Part shown: piece after piece, positions 1 to 8,071 of the stretch | Position numbering within the stretch: position 1 is the stretch's first letter | How the letters are laid out: each line of letters starts with the position of its first letter | Assembly: GCF_017573505.1 (NCBI RefSeq) | Contig: NZ_JAGEOJ010000021.1 | Coordinates: forward strand, 62,001-126,000 | Origin: Actinomadura barringtoniae | Lineage (GTDB): Bacteria > Actinomycetota > Actinomycetes > Streptosporangiales > Streptosporangiaceae | Direction: 5' to 3' | DNA: 64,000 nt | Translations under genes and position numbers: made by a program | The notes under the pieces: model-generated | What the model was told of the DNA's origin: nothing | Database searches by the model: none | Seen by the model: only the letters and a program-made list of their open reading frames with translations

Positions 1-1926
1 GAAGCGGACGTCCTTGGCGTTGCGCTGGATGAACTCCCGGCGGGGCTCGACCTCCTCGCCCATCAGAACGCTGAACAGCTCGTCCGCCTGGGCGGCGTCG
101 TCGAGCTGTACCTGGAGCAGGACCCGGTTGTCGGGGTCCATCGTGGTGTCCCACAGCTCCTGGGCGTTCATCTCACCGAGACCCTTGAAGCGCTGGATCA
201 GGTCGCGGGGACGCGGGTCGCGCTTGCCGGCCGCGATCCCGGCCTCGACGATCGCGTCGCGTTCCCGGTCGGAGTAGGCGTAGTCGGCGTCGCCGCCCCG
301 CGCGTCCCACTTGATCTTGTAGAGCGGCGGCTGGGACAGGTACACGTGGCCGGCCTCGATCAGCGGCTTCATGAACCGGAACAGCAGCGTCAGCAGGAGC
401 GTGTTGATGTGGTGACCGTCGATGTCGGCGTCGGACATCAGGATGATCTTGTGATACCGCAGCTTGGTGATGTCGAACTCGTCGTGCACGCCGGTGCCGA
501 GCGCGGTGATGATCGCCTGAACCTCGTTGTTCTTGAGGATCTTGTCGATGCGCGCCTTCTCGACGTTCAGGATCTTGCCGCGGATCGGCAGGATGGCCTG
601 GAAGTGCGGGTCGCGGCCGCCCTTGGCCGAGCCGCCCGCCGAGTCGCCCTCGACGATGTAGAGCTCGGACTTGGCCGGGTCGGTCGACTGGCAGTCCGAC
701 AGCTTGCCGGGCAGTGAGGTCGACTCCAGCAGGCTCTTGCGCCGGGTCAGGTCGCGCGCCTGGCGGGCCGCGATGCGCGCCCGCGCGGCCTGCGAGGCCT
801 TGTTGATGATCTCCTTGGCCTCGCCCGGGTTCTCCTCGAACCAGTCGCGCAGGTGCTCGTTGACCGCCTTCTGCACGAACGACTTGGCCTCGGTGTTGCC
901 CAGCTTGGTCTTGGTCTGGCCCTCGAACTGCGGATCGGCCAGCTTGATCGAGATGATCGAGGTCAGGCCTTCGCGGACGTCCTCACCGGCGAGGTTGTCG
1001 TCCTTGTCGCGCAGCAGGCCCTTCTCGCGGGCGTACCGGTTGACGATCGTGGTGAGCGCCGCCCGGAAGCCCTCCTCATGCGTGCCGCCCTCCGCCGTGT
1101 TGATGGTGTTGGCGAACGTGTGGACGGACTCGGCGTAGGAGGAGTTCCACTGCATGGCGATCTCCACCGACATGCCCTCGGTGTCGTCGTTGAAGTAGAT
1201 CACCGACTCGTGGACGGCGTCCTTCTTGCTGTTGATGTAGACGACGAAGTCCTCGATGCCGCCCTCGTAGTGGTAGACGACCTCGCGCGGCTCACCGTTG
1301 ATGTGGTCCGGGCGCTCGTCCTTCAGGGCGATCGACAGGCCGCGGTTGAGGAACGCCATCTCCTGCATGCGGCGCGACAGCGTCTCGAAGCTGAACTCGA
1401 GCGTCTCGAAGATGTCGCCGTCCGGCCAGAACGTGATCGTCGTCCCGGTCTCCTCGGTGGCCTCACCCTTCGCGAGCGGCTCCACCGGGCCGGTCCAGTT
1501 GTAGGCCTGGCGCCACACGTGGCCGTCGGTCTTGATCTCGGCCTCGAGCCTGGTGGACAGCGCGTTCACCACCGCCGAGCCGACACCGTGCAGACCGCCG
1601 GAGACCGCGTACGACTTGCCGTCGAACTTGCCGCCCGCGTGCAACGTCGTCAGTACCAGCTCCACGGCGGGACGCTTCTCCACAGGGTGGAGACCCACCG
1701 GGATGCCACGGCCGTTGTCGCGCACCCGGACACCACCGTCGGCCAGCAGCGCCACGTGGATGTCATCGGCGAAGCCGGCGAGCGCCTCGTCCACCGAGTT
1801 GTCCACGATCTCGTAGACAAGGTGATGGAGGCCTCGCTCTCCGGTCGACCCGATGTACATGCCCGGGCGCTTGCGAACCGCCTCGAGGCCTTCAAGGACA
1901 GTGATCGAGCTAGCGTCGTACGCCAA
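1..1926 (-). CDS. gyrB: DNA gyrase subunit B, 3' end cut by window edge
   Basis: ATP-driven subunit of DNA gyrase, which introduces negative supercoils with GyrA. The minus-strand reading is open for 642 codons from position 1926 to the window edge and ends in ...NAKDVRF, so only about the last three residues and the stop are missing. N-terminus shows the GHKL ATPase block (VLEGLEAVRKRPGMYIGST, LHHLVYEIVDNSVDEAL, DNGRGIPVG, GGLHGVGSAVVNALS); the Toprim part shows YIVEGDSAGGSA, LPIRGKILNVEKA and MSDADIDG. I chose the TTG at 1926 because a perfect AGGAGG (1939-1934) lies seven bases upstream; other family members start just before the same block. Gene lies at the left end of the dnaN-gnd-recF-dciA-gyrB run, as in other actinomycetes. 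Confidence 0.97.
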   Translation of the reverse strand, partial: MAYDASSITVLEGLEAVRKRPGMYIGSTGERGLHHLVYEIVDNSVDEALAGFADDIHVALLADGGVRVRDNGRGIPVGLHPVEKRPAVELVLTTLHAGGKFDGKSYAVSGGLHGVGSAVVNALSTRLEAEIKTDGHVWRQAYNWTGPVEPLAKGEATEETGTTITFWPDGDIFETLEFSFETLSRRMQEMAFLNRGLSIALKDERPDHINGEPREVVYHYEGGIEDFVVYINSKKDAVHESVIYFNDDTEGMSVEIAMQWNSSYAESVHTFANTINTAEGGTHEEGFRAALTTIVNRYAREKGLLRDKDDNLAGEDVREGLTSIISIKLADPQFEGQTKTKLGNTEAKSFVQKAVNEHLRDWFEENPGEAKEIINKASQAARARIAARQARDLTRRKSLLESTSLPGKLSDCQSTDPAKSELYIVEGDSAGGSAKGGRDPHFQAILPIRGKILNVEKARIDKILKNNEVQAIITALGTGVHDEFDITKLRYHKIILMSDADIDGHHINTLLLTLLFRFMKPLIEAGHVYLSQPPLYKIKWDARGGDADYAYSDRERDAIVEAGIAAGKRDPRPRDLIQRFKGLGEMNAQELWDTTMDPDNRVLLQVQLDDAAQADELFSVLMGEEVEPRREFIQRNAKDVRF

Positions 1927-2083
1927 AGGAGATCCTCCTGCCGGGGAAGCTCGCCACCACCCGCGTCCCAACACCAGAACACGGTGTGCCCCGTAACACA
2001 CGTAAGGGCGCCCGCACGCTCCAGTCGTAGCAACCAAAGCTCCGGGGCGACCCAAGGCGGCGCAGCATCCTGAACCCACATTC

Positions 2084-2089
2084 ATTCTA
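2084..2089 (-). promoter_or_regulatory. possible gyrB -10 hexamer
   Basis: On the minus strand the hexamer TAGAAT fits the actinobacterial TANNNT -10 consensus and would leave a leader of roughly 150 nt before the TTG start of gyrB. I see no convincing -35 at 17-18 bases, so this is a weak call. Confidence 0.3.
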
Positions 2090-2418
2090 CCGGGTCATGC
2101 GACGAAAAGTGGCACTGACGGGCGCTGTATGCGCGTGTGGCGGCCGAGCGGGCACGGAGATACATCCCCCCATGCGCCCAGGGGCCTTCTCAGCCCTACG
2201 GGGCCCTCGACGCGAAACTCACCCTCAGCCACGCCGAACACACGTTCGCATCCGTCACACGGCCCTCGCCCACGCCGATCAGCAGCCCCGACCTGTGCCC
2301 AACCCTACGAATCAAGCGTCTCCGGCCCGTTCGAGCACATCCACATACCAGCAGGTCTTCGCGTCTAGATCCCATTGTCGGCGCCCCGCGACCCCGATGT
2401 AAGCCGAACCACATTCTG

Positions 2419-2427
2419 TGGATAACT
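2419..2427 (-). promoter_or_regulatory. perfect DnaA box TTATCCACA
   Basis: TGTGGATAA on the plus strand is the exact complement of the consensus nonamer TTATCCACA. It lies about 4.6 kb from the dnaN end of oriC in the non-coding gap between gyrB and dciA. Function is inferred only. Confidence 0.4.
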
Positions 2428-2712
2428 CTTTGGAAGAACGTTCCAGCCCGCTCTGAAGATCCGCCCGAACGCCCACCGAGCCCGCAAAACGCGCACCCAA
2501 AGCGGCAGGGGCTCGGCTCGACTCGGCTCGTCCTCAGCAGCGGCTCCGACGAACGCAGCTCCCTGCTGGCCGCGGGTGTACTCGACCCTGGGGACGCCGA
2601 TGTCGGCTGTCCAGCGAGGTGTCTTGGAGCCGCGTCGGACCTGCGCCTCAGCCTGCGTGGCCACGTGGCGCCGCTGGATTTCGGCGGGCGCACAAGCGGT
2701 GCGGAGGTGGGG

Positions 2713-3237
2713 TTAGCGGACTCGCCAGCCGCCTTGGCGGCGCGGGCCTGAGGTGGGGCCGACCACTTTTACGCGGCGAACGGTGTTGTGGCCCAGTTCC
2801 TCGTTCAGGCGCTTGACCAGGGTCGATGACAGAAGGCGGAGCTGGGTGGCCCAGGTGGTGGAGTCGGCCATCACCGTGAGCTCGCCGTTCTCGAAGCGTT
2901 CAGGCTTGGTGTGCTCGGCCAGCTCTGGGCCGACGATGCCGGGCCAGTTGCCGAACACGCCTCCCACTGCGGCGCGCTGCTCCCAGCCCCTGTTGGCCAT
3001 GAGCTCGCGGATGGCCAGGCCGAACGCCTTGGGATCCCCGCCACGTCCGGCTTGCGGAACGCGCGGCTGGCGCGGGCCTTTTCGCTTGCCCTGGCCGGGC
3101 ACCGAGCCGCGCTTGGCCGCGTCCGCCCTTGCCTGGGCGAGGGCTTCGCGGGCCAGCTCAATCCCGGATTTTGCGGGAGGAGACGTGGCAGAGGAATCCG
3201 GATCGGGGGAGTTGTGCACATCCTGTGGATCAGTCAC
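2713..3237 (-). CDS. dciA: DciA-type (DUF721) replication protein
   Basis: 174 residues. DUF721/DciA proteins act with the replicative helicase DnaB in bacteria that lack DnaC. After a disordered basic N-terminus (about residues 1-70) comes the conserved fold: LAIRELMANRGWEQRAAVGGVFGNWPGIVGPELAEHTKPE, then ENGELTVMADSTTWATQLRLLSSTLVKRLNEELG, the usual W-x-x-I-V-G and TTWATQLRLL blocks of the family. Its start codon lies inside the end of recF (8-bp overlap), so the two are translationally coupled. Naming rests on motif and position between recF and gyrB, which is conserved in actinobacteria. Confidence 0.85.
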   Translation of the reverse strand: MTDPQDVHNSPDPDSSATSPPAKSGIELAREALAQARADAAKRGSVPGQGKRKGPRQPRVPQAGRGGDPKAFGLAIRELMANRGWEQRAAVGGVFGNWPGIVGPELAEHTKPERFENGELTVMADSTTWATQLRLLSSTLVKRLNEELGHNTVRRVKVVGPTSGPRRQGGWRVR

Positions 3238-4354
3238 GTGTCACCTGGCCGTCGGAGACGGAGTAGGAGCCGCCGCTGAGTTCGGCGGGGACGTCGGCCG
3301 GAACGGCCGCGGTGATGAGGACTTGTTCCGCCGGGGAGACCATCTCGGCCAGCCGGCTCCGGCGGCCCGCGTCGAGCTCTGCGAAGACGTCGTCCAAGAT
3401 CAGCACCGGGTCATCCCCATCCGCCCGGAGCAGGTCGAACGCGGCCAATCGGAGTCCGAGGGCGAACGACCAGGACTCGCCATGGCTGGCGTAACCGCGC
3501 GCGGGCAGGTCGCCGAGACGCAGAACGAGCTCGTCGCGATGAGGGCCGACAAGGCTCACCCCGCGTTCCAGCTCCTGCTTGCGCGACTCGGCCACGCCCG
3601 CCAACAGCGCATCGGCGAGCTGTGCACGGTCTGTGGACAACTCTGCGTCGCCGAGGGAGCTCTTGTAGCTGAGATCGGCCAGCCCGCTGCTGGGCGCGAG
3701 GGCGGCGTACGCCTTGGACACCAGAGGGCGCAGCGCGGCCACCAGCTCAAGCCGGGCGGCGAGCAGTTCGGATCCCGTACGGGCGAGGTGTGAGTCCCAG
3801 ACGTCCAGTGTGGACAGGACCTCAGGGCCAGGGGAGCGCCTGTGAGCCGCTGCGGACTTCAGCAGGGCGTTGCGCTGCTTGAGGACCCTGTCGTAGTCAG
3901 ACCGTACGGCCGCGAAGCGCGGGGCGCGGGCCGTGAGCAGCTCGTCCAGGAAACGACGGCGCTCGCCAGGGTCGCCCTTGACCAGCGAAAGGTCCTCCGG
4001 GGCGAACAGCACCGTCCGCAACATCCCCAGGATCTCGCGTGGCTTGGGGATAGGGGATCGGTTCAGGCGCGCACGGTTGGCCTTGCCCGGGTTGATTTCG
4101 AGTTCGATGAGGGCCTTGCGGTCATCCTTGACCACCCCGGCGCGCACGATCGCACGCGGTGCGCCCTGGCGGACCAGGGGAGCGTCTGTGGACGCGCGAT
4201 GACTACCATGCGAAGCCACATAGCCGATGGCCTCGACGAGGTTGGTCTTCCCCTGCCCGTTCGGGCCCACGAACGACGTGACCCCTGGCTCGAGCGCGAC
4301 CTCGGCGGTCGCGTATGAGCGGAAGTCCTGGAGCGAAAGGTGGGCCACGTGCAC
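3230..4354 (-). CDS. recF: RecF recombination/repair ATPase
   Basis: 374 residues, normal RecF length. RecF is an SMC-like ATPase that loads RecA at gaps with RecO and RecR. Walker A GPNGQGKT is at residues 30-37 in the N-terminal lobe beginning MHVAHLSLQDFRSY; the signature GVSLVGPHRDELVL and Walker B PVLILDDVFAELDAGRR are near the C-terminus. Downstream overlap of 8 bp with dciA. Upstream (4355-4660) is a non-coding gap with three tandem 20-bp repeats, so recF probably has its own promoter rather than being a strict operon with gnd. Confidence 0.97.
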   Translation of the reverse strand: MHVAHLSLQDFRSYATAEVALEPGVTSFVGPNGQGKTNLVEAIGYVASHGSHRASTDAPLVRQGAPRAIVRAGVVKDDRKALIELEINPGKANRARLNRSPIPKPREILGMLRTVLFAPEDLSLVKGDPGERRRFLDELLTARAPRFAAVRSDYDRVLKQRNALLKSAAAHRRSPGPEVLSTLDVWDSHLARTGSELLAARLELVAALRPLVSKAYAALAPSSGLADLSYKSSLGDAELSTDRAQLADALLAGVAESRKQELERGVSLVGPHRDELVLRLGDLPARGYASHGESWSFALGLRLAAFDLLRADGDDPVLILDDVFAELDAGRRSRLAEMVSPAEQVLITAAVPADVPAELSGGSYSVSDGQVTRD

Positions 4355-4450
4355 GGGACACGAGCGTAGAGCCTTCCGCCCCCGACAGCGTCCTCGGCGG
4401 CCCGACGGCTAAGGGCACAGCTTGCTGACCATGGCGTTTGCCTTCGCCGC

Positions 4451-4510
4451 GCCACGCAACACCCGCCCGCGCCACGCAACACCCGCCCGCGCCACGCAAC
4501 ACCCGCCCGG
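4451..4510. repeat. three tandem 20-bp repeats between gnd and recF
   Basis: Unit GCCACGCAACACCCGCCCGC occurs at 4451-4470, 4471-4490 and 4491-4510, identical except for the last base. It lies inside the gap 4355-4660, upstream of the recF start (4354) and downstream of the gnd stop. There are no spacers, so it is not a CRISPR array. Nothing else recognisable is present in the gap. Confidence 0.9.
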
Positions 4511-4660
4511 GGCGCATGACGCCGCCTCGCCTGGTGTACGAGCGCCTGGCGGTCCCTGCAGCGCACAAGAGGGCGCAGGAGCACGCAGGAAGGGCGCAGG
4601 AGGGTGCGTAGTGCCTCGGGCGGTGCGGAACGACGCGACGGACGCCCGAGGCAGCGCTCG

Positions 4661-5584
4661 TCAGGTCTGGGGCGGGGCCACGTCCGTGCTGGGAGCGCCC
4701 GCGCCCTTGCTCGCGGACTCGACGGCGTGGCCGCCGAACTGGTTGCGGAGCGCGGCGACGACCTTCATGGCGGGCGAGTCGTCCTGGCGTGAGGAGAAGC
4801 GGGCGTACAGCGACGCGGTGATGGCGGGCAGCGGCACCGCGTGGTCCACGGCCGCCTGTACGGTCCAGCGACCCTCACCGGAATCGTTGGCGTACCCGCG
4901 GATCTCGTCGAGTTCGGGATCGTTCGCCAGCGCGCGGTTCATCAGGTCCAGCAGCCAGGAGCGGATGACCGTGCCCTCCTGCCAGCTGCGGAACGTCTCC
5001 GGCACGTTGGTCACGACATCGCTGGCCTCGATGAGCTCGTAGCCCTCGCCGAAGGCCTGCATCATCGCGTACTCGATGCCGTTGTGGACCATCTTGACGA
5101 AGTGGCCGGCACCGATCTTGCCGCTGTGGACGAAGCCGAAGTCGCCCTCGGGCTTCAGCGTCTCGAAGATCGGCATGACGTGCTGAACGTTCGCCTCGTC
5201 GCCGCCGACCATCAGCGCATAGCCGTTCTGCAGGCCCCAGACACCGCCGCTCACGCCGCAGTCGACGAAGCCGATGTTCTTGGCTGCCAGCTCTTCGCCG
5301 TGCTTCAGGTCGTCCACATAGTGTGAATTACCGCCGTCGATGACGATGTCCCCGGGCTCGAGGAGTTCCCCCAGCTTGTCGATGGTCTCCTGGGTGGGCT
5401 TGCCCGCGGGCACCATCACCCAGACGGCGCGCGGCGCGGACAGTGCCTTGACCAGGTCCTCCAGCGAAGCGACGTCGCTGATGTCCTTGCTGTGGTCGTA
5501 ACCCACGACCGTGTGGCCGCCCCGGCGCAGACGTTCGGCCATGTTGCCGCCCATCTTGCCGAGCCCGATGATCCCCAGCTCCAT
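4661..5584 (-). CDS. gnd: 6-phosphogluconate dehydrogenase, decarboxylating (short form)
   Basis: Oxidises 6-phosphogluconate to ribulose 5-phosphate and CO2 in the pentose phosphate pathway. 307 residues from the ATG at 5584, which has GGGAG six bases upstream; a longer open frame upstream has no site. Shows the Rossmann start MELGIIGLGKMGGNMAERL, the substrate loop DCGVSGGVWGLQNGYALMVGG and the catalytic KMVHNGIEYAMMQAFGEGYEL block. The length matches the ~300-residue NAD-preferring GndA-like class rather than the 470-residue enzyme. Its place between dnaN and recF is a standing actinomycete feature with no obvious mechanistic link to replication. Confidence 0.93.
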   Translation of the reverse strand: MELGIIGLGKMGGNMAERLRRGGHTVVGYDHSKDISDVASLEDLVKALSAPRAVWVMVPAGKPTQETIDKLGELLEPGDIVIDGGNSHYVDDLKHGEELAAKNIGFVDCGVSGGVWGLQNGYALMVGGDEANVQHVMPIFETLKPEGDFGFVHSGKIGAGHFVKMVHNGIEYAMMQAFGEGYELIEASDVVTNVPETFRSWQEGTVIRSWLLDLMNRALANDPELDEIRGYANDSGEGRWTVQAAVDHAVPLPAITASLYARFSSRQDDSPAMKVVAALRNQFGGHAVESASKGAGAPSTDVAPPQT

Positions 5585-5859
5585 GTTCAACTCCCTGTGC
5601 GTATGTGGACAGCCCGGCCCCACAGCTGAGCCATGCCCCCGGTAAGCCATGCCCCCGGCTTTTCCGAGCATGCCCCATGCCTGGGCGCCGTTCCCCTGCG
5701 GGTGATGGGTGAACGGCTCGCCGGACTCCTGGATGCTTGGACGCCCCGAAAGACCGGGCGCCCAGGGCGCCGGATTCCTGGACGGCCTGTGCCGGATGGT
5801 CCTGCGGGAGCGGTTTACGAACCCCCGCAGGCATCCCTCACATGCCCCAGAACAGATCC

Positions 5860-6987
5860 TTACCCAGACAGGCGCACCGGCATGATCAGGTAGCGGTAAT
5901 TGGGGTTCTCGCCGTCCTGCGGCGGCTTGCCGGTGAGGACCGCCGGCTTGGTGGGCGTGGTGAACGAGAGCCGGGCGATGTCCGAGCCGATGTGCGACAG
6001 GCCGTCCAGCAGGAAGCCGGGGTTGAAGGCGATGTCGATGTCCTCGCCCTCCAGCGTCGCCTCAATGGCCTCGACGGCCTGAGCCTCATCGCCGGTCCCG
6101 GCCTCCAGGACGACCTCTCCCTGGCTGAACGAGAGCCGTACAGGCGTGTTGCGCTCGGCGACCAGGGAGACGCGCTTGACCGCCTCGATGAACGGCGCGG
6201 TCTGGATCTCGGCGAGACCCGCGTACTCGCTCGGCAGCAGCGAGCGGTACTTCACGAAGTCGCCGTCCAGCAGCCGCGAGGTGGTGCGGCGGCCGCCGCC
6301 CTCGAAGCCGATCATGCCTTCGCCGGTGCCGCCCGCGCCGCCGAGGGCGATCGAGACCTCGGCGCCCGAGGTCAGCGACTTGGCGGTGTCGGCGAGGGTC
6401 TTGGCGGGAACGAGGGCGACCGCGGAGAAGTCCGGGCGCTCCGGCTTCCAGTGCAGCTCCCGTACGGCCAGCCGGTAGCGGTCGGTCGCGGCGAGCGTGA
6501 CGGTCTCGCCCTCGATCTCGACCCGTACGCCGGTCAGCATCGGGATCGTGTCGTCGCGGCCCGCGGCGACGGCGACCTGGTTGACGGCGGCCGCGAACTC
6601 GTCACTGCCCACCGACCCGGCGGCCGGAGGCATCTCCGGCAGCGTCGGGTAATCCTCCACAGGCATGGTGAGCAGTGTGAACTTGGCGCTGCCGCAGCGC
6701 AGCATCACCTTCGCCCCGTCCGTCGTCACCTCCACAGGGTGGGGAGGCAGGCTGCGGGAGATCTCGGCGAGGAGACGGCCGGACACCAGCGCGGTGCCCG
6801 GGTCCTCGACGTCGATGTCGGTGGAGACCTGCGCGGAGACCTCGTAGTCGAACGCCGACAGCTTCAGGCGGTCACTGGCGTCGAGATGCATGCCCGCGAG
6901 GACCGGTACGGGCGGGCGGACCGGGAGGGTCCGTGCCGTCCAGGCCACGGCCTCGGCGAGGGCGTCTCTGTCGATGCGGAACTTCAA
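5860..6987 (-). CDS. dnaN: DNA polymerase III beta sliding clamp
   Basis: 375 residues, the usual clamp length. Begins MKFRIDRDALAEAVAWTART, contains TDRYRLAVRELHW in the middle domain and ends NPNYRYLIMPVRLSG, the conserved Y-[LI]-[IV]-M-P-V/M-R-L tail. The ring clamp tethers polymerase III and recruits many repair proteins. Start ATG at 6987 follows GGAGG (minus-strand cctgcaGGAGGCGGGTCC). The start faces oriC; gnd follows after a 275-bp gap that holds only short imperfect repeats. Confidence 0.98.
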   Translation of the reverse strand: MKFRIDRDALAEAVAWTARTLPVRPPVPVLAGMHLDASDRLKLSAFDYEVSAQVSTDIDVEDPGTALVSGRLLAEISRSLPPHPVEVTTDGAKVMLRCGSAKFTLLTMPVEDYPTLPEMPPAAGSVGSDEFAAAVNQVAVAAGRDDTIPMLTGVRVEIEGETVTLAATDRYRLAVRELHWKPERPDFSAVALVPAKTLADTAKSLTSGAEVSIALGGAGGTGEGMIGFEGGGRRTTSRLLDGDFVKYRSLLPSEYAGLAEIQTAPFIEAVKRVSLVAERNTPVRLSFSQGEVVLEAGTGDEAQAVEAIEATLEGEDIDIAFNPGFLLDGLSHIGSDIARLSFTTPTKPAVLTGKPPQDGENPNYRYLIMPVRLSG

Positions 6988-8071
6988 GTGGACCCGCCTC
7001 CTGCAGGTTTCGGACTAGGGGTGAGGTGGAAGAGCTCAGTTGGCGGGCTCGGGTCGGTTGATCCCCAGGCCCTAGTTTGAGTTGAGTTCTTTCTTGAGTA
7101 GATAACAGAGGTAGTACTAGTCATAGGGGCCGTGGATAGTGTGGACATCCCGCGTTTTCCCAGGTGAGAGCGCGAATCCCCGTCCACGGCGGCTGTGCAG
7201 TGAGCGTGGATCGGCGAACGCCGCCTGAGGACGACGACATCGTCCTCACACGCCGTCCTCATGTATTCCCCTGGTTGTCCACGAGTTCTCCGCAGGTTCG
7301 CGGGCCGGATCGAGGCCTGTTCACATCGCGTCGAGCGTGATCCGAATTCGTCAACATGACGTCCCCAGGCATTCCCCAAGCCGTCCACGAATTCGTCCCC
7401 ATGGCGGCCGGCCGGAGTCCCCAACCGGTCCCCAGACCGTCCACGAATTGTCCTCAGGTTCTCCGCAGGTTGTCCCCCTGCTTTTCCACCGGGATCCCCA
7501 GAGTTTTCCCCAGCCTGTGGGAGTTGAGGTGGGGTGCTCTGTGTGGGTCTGTGCTGGTCCGACCGCTGGTGAACGGCCTTCCGGAGCCCCTCTGAGGGTG
7601 TCCGCGACCGGCCGCCGGCGTTGTCCACCGATGTGGAACCTCCGTCCACCGGATCACGCCCGCTTTCCACCGGCCTGAGACCGGTGGAAAGCGCCGTGAG
7701 ACCGGTGGAAACCGCCGTGGCAGCAGTGGAAACCGAAGCACCGCCCCGCACCTGCGCAAGCGAGGCGGTACGGCGGTCCAGCGGCGCGAGGGCGGCGCCG
7801 CGGTGCAGCGCCGCGAGTGGGCGTGGACGGCGACGCAGCGGTGCACGGCGGTGCCTGCCGTCTGCCGAGTTCACCACCGCCGGCCCCCCGTTCCATCGAA
7901 CGCCATCGCACGCCATCGCGCTCCCAGGCCATCGCCGCCTTCGCGCCATCAGAGCCCCTGCGCCTTCACAGCCCCTGCGCCTTCACAGCCCTTTATCGCC
8001 GCGACCCGCGTCCGTCGAGTCCGCCCCGCCCGCCGAGCGGAGCCGAACGTCCTGGCTCGGGTCGCGATCAC
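6988..8071. other. oriC: oriC, chromosomal replication origin
   Basis: Non-coding 1,084-bp gap between dnaN and dnaA, the actinomycete origin position. DnaA-box-like nonamers cluster here: TTGTCCAC at 7275-7282 and 7621-7628; TTGTCCCC 7470-7477; TTGTCCTC 7448-7455; TTTTCCAC 7482-7489; TTTTCCCC 7504-7511; CTTTCCAC 7663-7670; and reverse copies GTGGACAT 7141-7148, GTGGATAG 7132-7139, GTGGAAAG 7684-7691, GTGGAAAC 7705-7712 and 7726-7733. Many further CGTCCACG-like cores lie between. The least GC-rich stretch, about 7075-7130, at the dnaN side is the candidate unwinding element. Small open frames across this gap are not credible genes. Confidence 0.93.

Larger units (their letters stand above)
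1927..2712. other. intergenic region gyrB-dciA, no gene seen
   Basis: About 790 bases. Open frames exist on both strands but their translations are low-complexity Arg/Pro/Ser mixtures with no recognisable motif or ribosome binding site, so I call none of them. The stretch holds the putative gyrB -10 and one perfect DnaA-box nonamer at 2419-2427 (listed separately), plus a short repeat built from CTCGGCTCGA near 2510-2530. Confidence 0.6.

Noticed and set aside
853..2073. Long plus-strand open frame across gyrB
   Set aside because: It is antisense to gyrB, whose motifs are unmistakable; its product is a Leu/Val/Arg/Asp/Gly shadow typical of high-GC DNA.
2137..2751. 204-codon plus-strand frame in the gyrB-dciA gap
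   Set aside because: No ribosome site, no motif, and its end runs over the dciA gene; composition is not protein-like.
4451..4510. Possible CRISPR array
   Set aside because: The 20-bp units are directly adjacent without spacers, and no cas gene is near.
5737..7080. 447-codon plus-strand frame over dnaN
   Set aside because: Complement of the dnaN coding sequence.
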